Positions 45,240 to 56,166 of a stretch of 64,000 nucleotides of DNA are shown one piece after another. Numbering within the stretch: the stretch's first letter is position 1; each line of letters opens with the position of its first letter. The translations under genes and the position numbers were made by a program. The DNA comes from Steinernema hermaphroditum (taxonomy: Eukaryota > Nematoda > Chromadorea > Rhabditida > Steinernematidae), in contig CM059624.1 of NCBI GenBank assembly GCA_030435675.1, positions 8,208,769 to 8,272,768 on the forward strand, given 5' to 3'. The notes below the pieces were generated by a model. That model was not told the DNA's origin. It saw nothing but the letters and a program-made list of their open reading frames with translations, and did no database searches.

Positions 45240-48200
45240 ATGAGTCTTCTCAGATGGTAACAGAACGAGAGTCCGTGTTCTCTATCATCAGCACTCTTTC
45301 AGCTACAGTACCTTCCTCAGGTGCTTTCCAGGGGTCGTCATCACGGCGTCGCTCGTCCTCCATTTCACCTTCTACATGGCCGCCCTGGTCCTAACCGATC
45401 TTCCCGATTTCTCCAATCCAATAGAGGTTTGATGGGCACCGGGACGCCAGAAAGGTTTTCTTCTAGGGCTTCGCCACGAAGAACACAGAGATCAGCCGCT
45501 TCGCGAAGAGCTACCGTCTCTTCGACGGGGAGTTCCGCTCACAAAACGGGCGATTCCTCCCCTTCCCCCTGAGGGCCGACGCCGTTAACTACTCCAGCTG
45601 GACCCTCGCGGGTACGGTAGAGTGGACCCGCAGGAAAAGAACCTCCTCGCTGAAGTACTGCGCCCTGCGTCCAGGTACTCACCAGTGGTGCTTGTGGTGA
45701 TACGGTAGTGCCACAGACTCGGACGTGCTGGACAAAATCGCGTTCCGCGTGCATCATCTCGACTCTCTGGAGACGTTCAGAATGCTCTGCGACGTCGAAA
45801 GGCTTCTGGCACTCCGAGGCATCTTCCACAGAAGCCAAGAGTGTGCGCAGCGAGGGAACTGCTGCCAGCCGTGGCACATCGCGAGCCACGCTGCTCACCT
45901 TCTCGGATTCTCCAGTTGTCGCGACGTCGACGAGGAGAACTTCACCCCCATCCAAGTCTTTCTTCGTGGCTGTCTCTCGGAAGGACATAAGGTAGCCTTG
46001 ACTACGGTAGTTCCCCGGGACAACTTTTTCGCAGAAACAGTCGAGCTGCTCCGACCTCTTGACGCACTTCGTCGCGGAGGGAGATGAGCCTATCACCGCT
46101 CTGCTCCTTCCCTTCTCGCGCAAACTCTCCGTCGACGACGTAGAACATCTCAGAAGACGCTTTGGACACGGTAGGAGAGGTCACTGTAGCACAGTGCTAC
46201 CTAACTTCTAGCTCTGGTCGGCGTCGACGCGGGGCTTAAGGAGAAGTACTTCCTAGCGCTGCTGAAGGCGGACGTCGTCTTTGGCGTTGTCGCCTTCTGC
46301 CTCGTCGTTTTGGTCCTCTTCGTCTCCTCCGGGTCCCTCTTCTTCACGACATCCGTAGTGGCGACCATTGCACAGTCTCTCGTAGCCGCCTACTTCTTCT
46401 ACCGCGTCGTCTTCAAGCTCAACTTCTTCCCTTTCATAAATCTCCTCACCATCGTCCTCCTACTCGGCATCGGTGCCGATGACGCCTTCATCCTCCGACA
46501 GTATTGGAGGCGGGAGAGGTGAGACCCCGCGATCCCACCGTAACCCGTAGTGCTTCAGAAGGGGAGTGAACGAAGCCCCGATGGGAAAACTGGTGGAAAC
46601 ATGCCTCTCGCACTCGATTCTTAGCATGGGAGTCACAACGGAGACTACGGTACTTGTTGTTCTGGTAGGTACTAGGCCAACATGCTCAGTGCGGGTATCC
46701 CTTCAGGCAAATCTGATATCGCACGTCACTGCGATCAAGTGCTTCGCCGTCTTCGCGTCGATGGCACTCTGCGCCAACTACCTCCTCGTCATCTCTTTTC
46801 TCCCCGCCTGCCTCATCTTCCAGAAGAAATACAGCCATGTAGGTGCCTTATGCTGACTCGGAACAACCTCCATGTCTTCGCAGGTCACATCCCTTTGCGT
46901 TCCGAAGAAGATCCTCTTCTTCGCCCAGGTAGAGCTCTCCGTCGTCCGCGAAAGAGTCGCCTCGTTCGCAGAGGTCCTCGAGGCGCGTCTGAAGGCAACC
47001 GTGGCGCACTTCTCCGCCTTTTTCGTCTTCGCTTTCTTCATTATCGCCTTCGGTGCCATGTAAGCGTCTTCGCTGCGACTTCCAACATGCCCACACTTCA
47101 GATTTTGCGTTGTACACTCTCCGGGAATCCGCCTGCCATCGGACGAGTACTTCAAGTACTTCCGCGAGTCCTCCTTCCTCGAGCGATTCGACAACTCCCT
47201 CAGCCACAAGTTCTCCTTCATGCGGACTTCAAGGACCGCAAGGCCGATCGTCCTCGAGTTCGTCTGGGGCCTTCAGCCCACCGGCCGCTCGGACCCCTTC
47301 GATCCCAACGCCCCTTCCGAATCCGTCATGCTCCTCGAGTCGCGCGATTCCTCGTTGTGGGAGTACGATAACCTGGCCTGGCTGAAGGACTTCTGCTCAG
47401 ACCTACGAAACGCCGACTTCGCGATGAACTCCACGTATGTCGTCCCTCTTCCCCTACAGTTCTAAGGCGCCACATAGGCTGTACGATAGCCGTGTGTCGC
47501 CGTGCTTCGTCGACATCTTTTTGGACTTCTACATGAGCAGGAAATGTTCGAACCTCACGGATATCTGCTGCGAGGATACGATAGCCCCTTTCTCGAGAGG
47601 TTAACCTTGTTAGCGTTATGGCCCTTAAAAGACTTGTTTAGGGGTGGTCGATTACTGTGTTTCCCGGATGTTTTCGAGGCTAGAAACCCCTTTAGCACAC
47701 CTGCATACGCTACAGTACCCCATCGGAAGACCCGTTTTCGTCAGGAACTTCAAGCATCTCAGCACTACAAGATACGGTATCCAGCTCACCGCGATTCCAA
47801 CCAAACTCAACTTCTCGCTCGACTTCAACTCCATGCGGTTCAACTACGCGAAACTGAAGGAGTTCATTGCGGTACCTCCTCGCTGCTTTCCTCTCGAGTA
47901 CTTCGTTGCAGGAGCACCTGAAAGAGGCTCCGGCCTTTTTCCGCACGGGTTTCTGGCGGACGGAACCGTTTCTCTTCTACGATCTGCACCTCTCCCTCCT
48001 GAACGACACGGCCGTCTCCATCGCCGTCGGCCTCGTTTTTGCCTTCTTCGTCCTCCTCTTCGCCGTCCGCAATGTCGTTATCTGTGGCCTGGCCGTCTTC
48101 GTCATCTTCACCGTCATCGTCACCACCCTCGCCTCTCTAGTAGGTCTCGCTGCACCCTAGTAATGCTCCACGGAGCTTCTCAGGTGCTTCTAGGCTGGGA

Positions 48201-49058
48201 ACTTAACGTCGTCGAGTCGACGATTGTCCTTTTGGCGGTGGGCCTTTCCTTCGATTTCGTGCTCCACATCGCCGTCGCCTACCGCCACTCACCCGAGGCG
48301 TTGCGTCTCCCGAGGACGATGACAGCCATCTCCTCCACCATCGCCCCCGTGAGCCTCTCAATGCTCACCACCGCCGTCACCGGAGCGGCGATGCTCCCGG
48401 CGAACACGCTCGCCTTCTTCCAGGTTTGTCTCTGCGAGGTTCTTCTTGAAAGAGCGCTTTAGATCGGTCTCTTCATGGTCCTCAGCTCGCTCATCAGCTG
48501 GATATCGGCGCTCTTCTTCTTCGGCTCTCTTCTCGTGATGTTCGGTAGGAAGTCGGCAAAACACAAGCGTCGGAGACGTGTTCAGGTCCCGAGGAAGGCG
48601 ACTGCTGTATTCCTCGGATTCTGTCGGCTTCGCGACGGACGAGCGTCCGCCAGGAGGCCTGCGCCTTCGAGAAGTGCTCCTCGACGCACGTCTACTGCGA
48701 TGACAGTGTCATCTGCCAGAGTTCGCCCCACTTCCCCGAGAGTTTCGTCCCTAAGGCGCGTCGGGGTTCCGCCTTTGCGATCAACGGGACAATCTACAAA
48801 AAGAGGGAGTACGGGGCGCTGAGCAGTGGATACGGTGTGCGAAGAGCCTCGATGCCCGTGGTGGCAATCTACGACAGGAGAAAGGGCTCCGGCGTCAGCC
48901 GCGTCGACATCCGCAGCCATCGGGGTATGAGCGTCGATGTCGAGGCGACTCGAATCCTGAAGAGGGAGCCACTGGTCAGTAGTCGAGGGTCAGTGGCGCG
49001 ATCGGTCTGCTCGCTGAAGTCACACCCCGAGGAGCCCGACGACGGCGACGAGCTTTGA
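45240..49058 (+). CDS. che-14: Dispatched-family transporter (CHE-14-like)
   Basis: Sixteen exons (45240-45256, 45303-45426, 45467-45674, 45717-45991, 46035-46170, 46212-46518, 46559-46649, 46707-46838, 46884-47059, 47102-47434, 47478-47599, 47696-47871, 47912-48139, 48184-48423, 48463 to 48606 or 48585, 48654-49058) give about 1037 aa. It is an RND-superfamily protein with a sterol-sensing domain: one N-terminal helix, a Cys-rich luminal domain (LPDFSNPIEGF, CAQRGNCCQPWH), and two six-helix bundles with GIGADDAFILRQYW in the first and AVGLSFDFVLHIAVAY in the second. Both Asp-bearing motifs of the proton relay are present. The luminal ERFDNSLSHKFSF and WLKDFCSDLRNADF match Dispatched rather than Patched. 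Dispatched exports lipid-modified ligands; C. elegans CHE-14 acts in apical secretion and cuticle formation. A gtttttcag acceptor-like site lies before the ATG. Two donors are possible for the last intron. Confidence 0.9.
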
Positions 49059-49089
49059 TTGCGAGTAGTACTAGTTTGAAGGATGTGTG

Positions 49090-49133
49090 TTTATTAGAAG
49101 ACATAGACGTATGCGTTCCACGAGAACAATAAA
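49090..49133. terminator. Overlapping polyadenylation signals of convergent genes
   Basis: The plus-strand signal for the Dispatched gene (aataaa, 49128-49133) lies beyond the minus-strand signal for the T20D4.11-like gene (complement of tttatt, 49090-49095). The two mRNAs therefore overlap tail-to-tail by several tens of bases. Confidence 0.65.
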
Positions 49134-49177
49134 TAAAACTCCTGAGTCGTTGAAAGAGGTTAGGCGAGCACGGGGAC

Positions 49178-52100
49178 CTAGAACTCGCAGCCGAATTCAC
49201 TTATCGTCTGCTCGAACTCCTCGGCAGCACCCTTCTCGCACTTCGCCGCTATCTGCGGCTTCATGCAGTCGTGGTACTGTCGGACGCCGCGGCATTTCCT
49301 CTGAAAGGAGCTGTATTGGTGCAGAGGAGTGTGGGGCACCTGGTCCTTGCCGGGTTCCGCCAGTCCGAGGACGAACTTGCGGCAATCTCCGGCGTCGACG
49401 ACCTCGAGCTCCATGATGCAGTCGTAATGTTTCATGAAGCGCTCAATGTTCTGGGGGCTGCACTGGTAGCCGAGGTGGTCGCGAGCAAAACGAACCTGGA
49501 GACAGAGAAGTTCACCCCAAAGGGGATAGCAGGACTCACCAACTCGTCGTTGAGGCAGCGCATGATGGGTTCGAAGCCGGCGCAGAGGAAGACGTTCGCG
49601 TAGGCGTCGCACAGCTGAAAACGGTGACGACTCTGTTCCACTACGGTGGCGGTACCTCGAGGAGCTCGGTGCGCGTGTATTTGTACACGGGGAAAGTGAG
49701 TTCGGAAAGGACGGGCCTCTGCTCGCGGAGACTGATCCATGTGCGCATCAGGGGCGCGACGCACTGTCGTGCTTTCGTCTGCATCGGTTTCGTGCACTCG
49801 GGGGAGAGACGGTAGCTGAAGAGCCCTCCCTCGAGGATCTCCGCGTCGCTCGAGTGGTTTCGCGGTTCAGGAGACTTCGTGGACGGCGGCGCGCTTGTCG
49901 TCTCTGTCGTTTTCGTCTCCGAAGAGGCGACAGAGTTGGAGGAGGTGTCGGCGTTGCTTGTCTTCAGAGGACAGCCGAATCCGTGGATCGTCGTCTGGAG
50001 CACCTTGAGGGACTCAGAGGGGCACGTGCTCGCCACCTGCCCCTCGAGGCATTCGTAGAAGGCATTCATGCCTGCGCACTTCTCCTCCTTGTTCATTCCG
50101 GGCTCGTGTCGCCCGAGGATCAGCTCGAAGCAGTGCTGAAGAGGGAGGCGAGATCAAGGAAGGGCGATCTTCGACCCACCGGCGAGGAAATCATCGCCTC
50201 GCGCGCACAGAGGAACTCCGTCGAGAACTTCTTGTTCGTCTGGTGGGAGCACACGTTCCCCAGCTGTTCGTCGACGAACTCGATCATCTGGAGAGGGCTA
50301 GGAAGCCGTTGGAAACATCCTATACCTCGTTATCGTGGCAGGAGTCGAGGAGGTTCGGTGTGAGACACTCCTCCAAGGTTACCTGGAAGACCTCACACAA
50401 CTCGGAGATATGCGCCAGCGAGAAGTTGTAGATCGGGAGGAGGACAGCCTTCGATTTCTGACTCTTCGCATCGATTTCGTCCCATCGCCTGAAAAGCGCC
50501 GATGTTGCCAGATTATCTGTCCCCGCCTACCTTATCAGAGGGGCGTAACACTGGGCCAATTGCGCGCGCTTTTTATTGTCGCACTTCTCCTCTTTCGGCA
50601 CAAAATTCTCTGAAATGGCCCCTAAGTGGAATGGCCACATGGCAGAGTACCTTCGGGGGCGTTAACATGCGTCTGGGCGGCATCGTCCTCGGAGAAGGCG
50701 ATTTCGACACTCGGATCCGTCTCCAGGAATGCGTTCTTCTCAACTACAATCAGCGCATCCATTACCGTTTTCGCAAAAAAGTACGAAGAAACTGTCGCCG
50801 AGGAGCGATCTAGTTCCGGCCGGTTTCGGAACTTCCTGATCGCCCCTCCAGGCGCACGCCGCGCGGTAATCGAAGGCTTACTTTCGTCCACCGGAGTCCG
50901 TCCCTGCGGCGCCCTGCGCACGTTTGCGTTTTTCCGCTCGAAGTACCTCCGGACGACCTCTGACAGTGAGTTCGGGTCCGGCGGGGGACCACCCACAACG
51001 ATCTCCATGGTCTGGGCTGTAACTACGGTAAAAAAGCGTCAAGGTGCAAGGGAGGTGCAATTTTGCGGCGAAACGAAAGGACTTTTGCGAGAAAGGGCCG
51101 AACGGAGAGAAAGAAGCTGACATTGCAGATTCAGCGGTCGGCTTGTGACGTCCATCCAGATGCCGCCAGTGGCTACCGTACTCGGGGGCGGCAAATTCGC
51201 GAGTGCAAGCGAGGCCACACGGCGGGGGACGCGTTTACGGTGGCGAAGAACTGCAAAAGCGGTGACAAATCACTCGGATCGGGCTCAGAACCCCCGAGAG
51301 GAAAGCGAAGCGTGAGTGAGGAAGCGAAAACAATCGAAAGCCGAAGCCAGATACCGTAACCCACCAGCTTCCAGCACACGAAGCTCGTCGGGCAGCTTCG
51401 AGGGTTTCTCCCTTTCTATGTACTCTAAAAAGGAGTCAACTCTAAGAGAGTGTCCCTGAATAAGCGCACCTTTGGCTACGGCCTCCGTCAGAGCGCCCGT
51501 GGCGTTGAACTTCGCGACGATCTTGGCGGCCTCCTTGGCTCGATCTGAAGGACTTCGATTAGTGGACGTTTCGTCGGGACCAACCTTCGGAAACGGCGCA
51601 GCCGAACGTCCGGAGGGCATCGACGACGACGGCGAAACCTCTGTCGCCACACTCTGCGCGGAGCTCCTCTTCGACACAGTCGAGGAACTTCGGGATCTCC
51701 GTGCACTTTCCGGGGTGATTGTGGGGGACTCCACGTACGTGCGAGTGGCACTTCGTCTGGTTCCGAAGGGATCTTTCCGGCGATTAGAGGTGCTTTGGAA
51801 GGCGGCCTACCGGCTGATGCAGGTGAACTCCTCGAGAGCCAAAGGCGCCTTCTCTCCACAGAAGTACTGCATGTGCGACTGCACAAAGGTGATGAGCTCG
51901 CTGTCGCACTTCTTGAGAACACCCTCCTGGAGACAGTGCGTCCTACTCGTCAAGTAGGCGTCGCAGAGGAATAGCACCGAGTTGCGGTTGTAGAAGGGCA
52001 CCGGGAAGAGGATGTCGATAGCGTGCGACTCGTAGGACCTCACGAGCTCCCAGAGATCCAAGTAGCCCCGGAGGCAGCGTCCGATCTGGATCTGGTCGCT

Positions 52101-52247
52101 CTCGAGATCGCATTTGTGGGTTACGGGTAGGCCCAGACCTAAAGAAGACGGTTAAAAGACTGTCCACCGAGGATAGACGGTACTTCTGCAGTGCCCAAGG
52201 CCGAAGAAAGTGAGAATCGAGAAGACGAAAGCGAGCCGCCGTCTCAT
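49178..52247 (-). CDS. Secreted protein with three T20D4.11-like (DUF19) domains
   Basis: Thirteen exons on the minus strand (52184-52247, 51811-52138, 51585-51772, 51470-51544, 51365-51424, 50651-51022, 50531-50609, 50326-50488, 50180-50287, 49656-50135, 49540-49614, 49340-49495, 49178-49300) give about 756 aa. A signal peptide (RLAFVFSILTFFGLG) is followed by three copies of a Cys-rich module. Each ends with a K-C-x5-7-F/Y-x2-C-x6-7-C...FGC block: KCTEIPKFLDCVEEELRAEC, KCAGMNAFYECLEGQVASTC, KCRGVRQYHDCMKPQIAAKC. Copies 1-2 and 2-3 are joined by linkers; the latter is Ser/Thr-rich (ETKTTETTSAPPSTK). This is the nematode-specific T20D4.11-like family of secreted proteins, function unknown. 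Exon 6 (linker) is the least certain: it is long and low in motif. The intron at 49301-49339 is frame-neutral. Confidence 0.8.
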
Positions 52248-53397
52248 TTCGTTTTCACTTAAGTGATTCAGAAGAGACGAGCGGGAACTGGGAGAACAAT
52301 GCGTGAACGAGCGGCGATAATGACCGCCGGAGCTGTGAGGCGGCGATCTGGATCACGCCCAGTGGCGGTCGGACAATCAAAAAACCCTTCAGGAGTGTAC
52401 CGGAGGGGAGCGCGCGCCTCCGGGCGATCCCGGCGATAGACATCTGGGAAGAAATGCGTTATGCAATTCTAATTCGCGCAAATGGACGCAATGCAGCGGG
52501 ACGATAGAATCTAAGTGGATCGAGCGGATCGTTTTTTGCGCTCCCGAATAATAGACGAAAAAAAGTAGCTGTGGGGTCCAGCGAGCGGTGACTTGAGGGT
52601 AGCTTCTGGCACTCCTGAATCCACCATTTTTCTAATAATAAAGATAAAAAACGAGTGTCTTCCTAGAACTAGAAATTCCGATGACTCAGGAGCGTTCGTC
52701 GAAGATTTGCGAAGACTTTGGCGTTGTTGGTTTCGAGGACTCGCATGACCATGTAGTACAATATTCACGTACATTTCGAAGGTGGTCCCAGAGGAGAGCG
52801 ATAGATAGCGAGGCCACTGCAAACCTTTAAAAGCCGAGTTGTCGTATATCAGCTTATTCAGTGCACTATGGAAATCTGTGTAAACTACGGAGTGGAAAGA
52901 CTCCGGGTGGCAGTGAACCGAACCACTTCGACTTCTCGCTCCGATTGCCCCCTCGTCGTCGTCGGGTAAACGACTTCGGACACTTGTTTTGCACAGAGAA
53001 GAAACAGTCGTTCCGACGAAAGCGAAAACGCTTCGGCGATTCTCTTTCTTCTGGCGCGGATGACCCACTTCCACCGGGGAAACAATTCTGTTTTGTCTTC
53101 GCCGCAATGAAACCTCGTCGGATGGATGCTCCGACGCTGTCAGTCCCTGTTAGCCCGACGGCCGTCGGAGATGCCCCGCAGCGTTCCTTTCCTTCGTTTA
53201 TGCAACGTGAATGAACAAAATACACAACAAAAGTATACATCTAGAATCCGATCGCCGTGCCGTGGCCTATGGGACTGGATGACTTCTTCACTGCGTTCTG
53301 TGGAGTGCTGCCTTTTCCTAGAGGTCCCAGAGAGTCTTTCGACTCTTTTGGAAGGTATTTCAGGGGATTCATGGATGATATCATTGGATCGAGTTCC
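52248..53397. other. Intergenic, nothing firmly supported
   Basis: About 1.15 kb. Overlapping frames on both strands at 52860-53240 have no start in context, no motif and no splice partner. The part next to 52250 should be the promoter of the T20D4.11-like gene. Confidence 0.4.
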
Positions 53398-53781
53398 TTA
53401 GTAGGGCCTGAATGTATGGTTAGGCAAGCAGCTCCTTAGGAGCCTACCGAAGCAAGGCTGCTTTCCAGAACGGAGTAGTCTACCCCATTCCGACCAAAAA
53501 TCTGCACCCCAATTGAGCTCCGCACACCCGATCGGCGCTTTGGGGGCTTTCTGAGGAGGGGAATCTAAACAAAAAACGTTATTTAAGAATCAAGTAAGAC
53601 TGAACCCACTAAAGAAGCATGGAAGACTCGTCGTTGAGAGCTTCAAATAAGAGCGCCACTTGCAGTACCAATTAAAACTGTTCGCTTTCCCGAGCGATTC
53701 CCGAAGAGACGCATCGGAAATCGCCTCGGAATTTAAGACGGCAGCGGAGATGAAGAGGAATACGACCTCGGCGAAATACAT
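53398..53781 (-). CDS. Candidate small secreted protein, 112 aa
   Basis: Exon 1 (53610-53781) starts with a signal peptide (MYFAEVVFLFISAAVLNSEA). A 45-bp phase-1 intron (gtgggt...gtttag) leads to exon 2 (53398-53564), which ends in a stop. The mature part is Trp/Arg/Cys-rich (FNWYCKWRSYLKL, CAELNWGADFWSEWGRLL, QPCFGRLLRSCLPNHTFRPY) with four or more Cys. A TATA-like ttataaa lies directly before the ATG. I do not recognise a family. The same DNA has a 55-codon plus-strand frame (53272-53439), so chance cannot be ruled out; the intact splice phase and signal peptide favour this strand. Confidence 0.4.
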
Positions 53782-54331
53782 TTTATAACTGACCGTCGCG
53801 AAAGAGGACCTCTTTGGTCGCCAGGAGATAAGATCGGGATCTGTATCCTGTTGTGACAGATGACCATGTCATCGTCAGAATGACACTATTTGTTCTGTCA
53901 CGTCTGTGATGGGCGATCTCCACTTTGAAATGTGGACGTACTTTGGTACAGTATGCGATCCTAGATCTGATCTTAGAGAGTTTTCAATTACGACAAAGTT
54001 ACATCGAAGTTCCCATGGTCCTATTGCCGGGGAACAAGAAAACTTTAATTGCAACGAGGGGTCGGAGGCACGCAGATGAAAGGCGAATCAGTATTTACAG
54101 TCAGACGCTAAAGAGAGACACTCGCATAAATAAGAATATATCTACAAAAATCGTTTGGTTCCCGCACTTAAAAAAGGGCACTTTTGTTTGTATAGGGTTA
54201 AGATAGATGAGCACATTGCATGGTTTGAGAATATCGATTGGAGAAATAGAACTGAGATTCTGAGCATATGTCTTTCCTTTAGATTCCCTTGGTTCGCGAC
54301 TAGAGTGGGTTCTCCTGGAACACTCGGCGCT
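53782..54331. other. Intergenic after swan A
   Basis: About 550 AT-rich bp with no supported exon. It should hold the 3' UTR of the AN11-family gene ending at 54332 and the promoter of the small secreted candidate. Confidence 0.4.
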
Positions 54332-55879
54332 TTAGACGCGGAGGATCTCCAGCGATTTGCCGTAGGTGATGGCGACGAAGTCGGTCAGCTGTGTGGACCA
54401 CTGCACCTGTCCTATCTGAAGTCTCGGGGGTAAATCAGGGCTGCACGGCCAGGAACGCACCTCTCCTGCGGCCTGGTAGGCCAGAATGGGGTCGTCGATC
54501 GGCTTCGGCATCTCGTGGATGTCCCAGATCAGAGCCTGACTGTCCTCACCTGTAAAGCCAGTTACTGTCAAAGGTCGCTTGGGATACCGTACCTGCGGTG
54601 CAGATGTGGCTCGAGGAGTGGGGGGCCCAGGCGACGCCAGTGACGCCGGCGCGATGGTTCTCCAGACGGGCGACAGGCGTGCATGGGATCCGGATGTCCA
54701 GGATGAACACCTCGTTGGAGTTGTGTCCGAAGGTGGCCAAGTAGTTGTGGTCCTGCTTGTTCCAGGCGAGCTTCAGGAGCGCCTTCCGGTTGGGCTCCTC
54801 GAAGATAATCGTCGAGTGCTCCAGATGGCGCAGGTCGAACATCCTAACGCTGCCGTCGGCGCCCACGCTGGCGAACATGTCTCTTCCGCTGCCGAGCCGC
54901 GAGAAGGCGACGTCGTAGACCTCCTTGTCGTGTGCTATCAGCTGCGTCTTCACGTTGCCATCGACCTTCCCCACTTGTCCCAGTGCCTGGCCCGTCTCTA
55001 TCTGCCAGATTGTGCATGTCGTGTCGATGCTGGAGGTGACCAGCAGGGAGAGGTCCACCTCGTTCCAGTCGGCCGATGTTAAGGGTGCGCAGTACTCGGA
55101 GCTGCGGTTGTTGTTCAGCTGGCAATCGAGGGTGGCGCCCTGCTCGCCTACCCGCCAGATGCGGAGGTAGTCGCCCGTGGTGGCCAACAGGTCGGGGCAG
55201 ACGCCGCGGGTGTCGGGGATCCAGAGGACCTTCGTCGTCGGGTAAGGGTGCTCGAAGGTGCACAGGTGCCGGAATTCGCCCTCCGGCTCGTCTAGTTGAA
55301 CGACCATTACCTGGAAGAAGGGACCGTGGAGGGAGAGGTAGGGGGCGACTTGCCTTGTTGTTGTACTCTTCGATGAAACTTCCTGTCGCGAGGCGGAACT
55401 TCTTCGCCGGGTCGGGGCTGCACGACGACTTAGGAACGAGCTACGGAGCCGTGCGGTTACCTGTACGACCACCCGCAGGTGTAGAGATTGAAGGAGGCGT
55501 CGAAACGGTAGATCTCCTTCCGTTTGGAGACGCCCGTGGCGGTGACACCCGCGGTATTCGCCGACGGCACCTCGAGGGAGGCCTGAGCCGCCTTGAGGCT
55601 ATCTCCCGCTATCGTGTGGGCCAGATGCTGCTGGTCCACGTAGCCGTGACGGAGGGCGCCGCCGGGCGGGGGGCCTCCGGCCATGTCCACTGGGTAGAGG
55701 GTGGGCGCGTTGGGGTCCAACTTGTGTTTCTGAGGCTGCTTCTTTGCGCGGTGGAGCAGCAGCGCCGGGTCCTCACGGAGCACTTCGGCGCACTCCAGGG
55801 CGGAGCGGTGGAAGCCGTTAGGGGCTGACGTGCTGGAGCTGTTGGCTGTACCGTGCAGCTCGGTCGAAACCGCAGCCAT
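54332..55879 (-). CDS. AN11/WDR68 (DCAF7) WD40 protein, copy A (SWAN family)
   Basis: Five exons (55461-55879, 55354-55417, 54593-55310, 54461-54549, 54332-54415) encode 457 aa. An N-terminal extension of about 115 aa of low complexity is followed by the AN11 core: RKEIYRFDASFNLYTCGWSY, FVAITYGKSLEILRV at the end, and WD repeats including [40 protein letters not shown] and [16 protein letters not shown]. These are nearly invariant from plants to animals. AN11/WDR68/DCAF7 is a scaffold for DYRK/HIPK kinases and transcription factors; C. elegans has SWAN-1 and SWAN-2. Intron 2 (55311-55353) is a GC-AG intron (AAG|gcaagt). The 5' end has a gccgtttcag acceptor-like site. It lies 288 bp downstream of copy B on the same strand. 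Confidence 0.93.
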
Positions 55880-56166
55880 TCCTCCCTCGGACTCTCTGAC
55901 AGCGGGAGACGAAAACGGCCACTGACGGTTTTCGCCCCTCTGAAACGGCGCGCACACGGGCTACGGTAATCCAAATGGAATCCTCAGCGAGGAGAAGGTA
56001 TCGGAAAGTCGGAGAACTTCAACGAGAGGCCATCGCGCCGATAGAATTGCTTTTATCACGAGTTCACAATAAGTTATTCGCGCTATTCCGACTCTAACAA
56101 TTAAAAGTATGCACAAATATGGAGGGTTAGGACTGTTCGGCTTATGTACAATCACAACAGATCGCG

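Noticed and set aside
51285..51734. Ser-rich frame (SPTITPESARRSRSSSTVSK) as the true exon of the T20D4.11-like gene
   Set aside because: The alternative frame gives the conserved KC...C...FGC domain ending and matching intron phases.
52861..53240. Long overlapping frames on both strands
   Set aside because: The plus frame lacks an ATG start until late, and both lack motifs and splice context.
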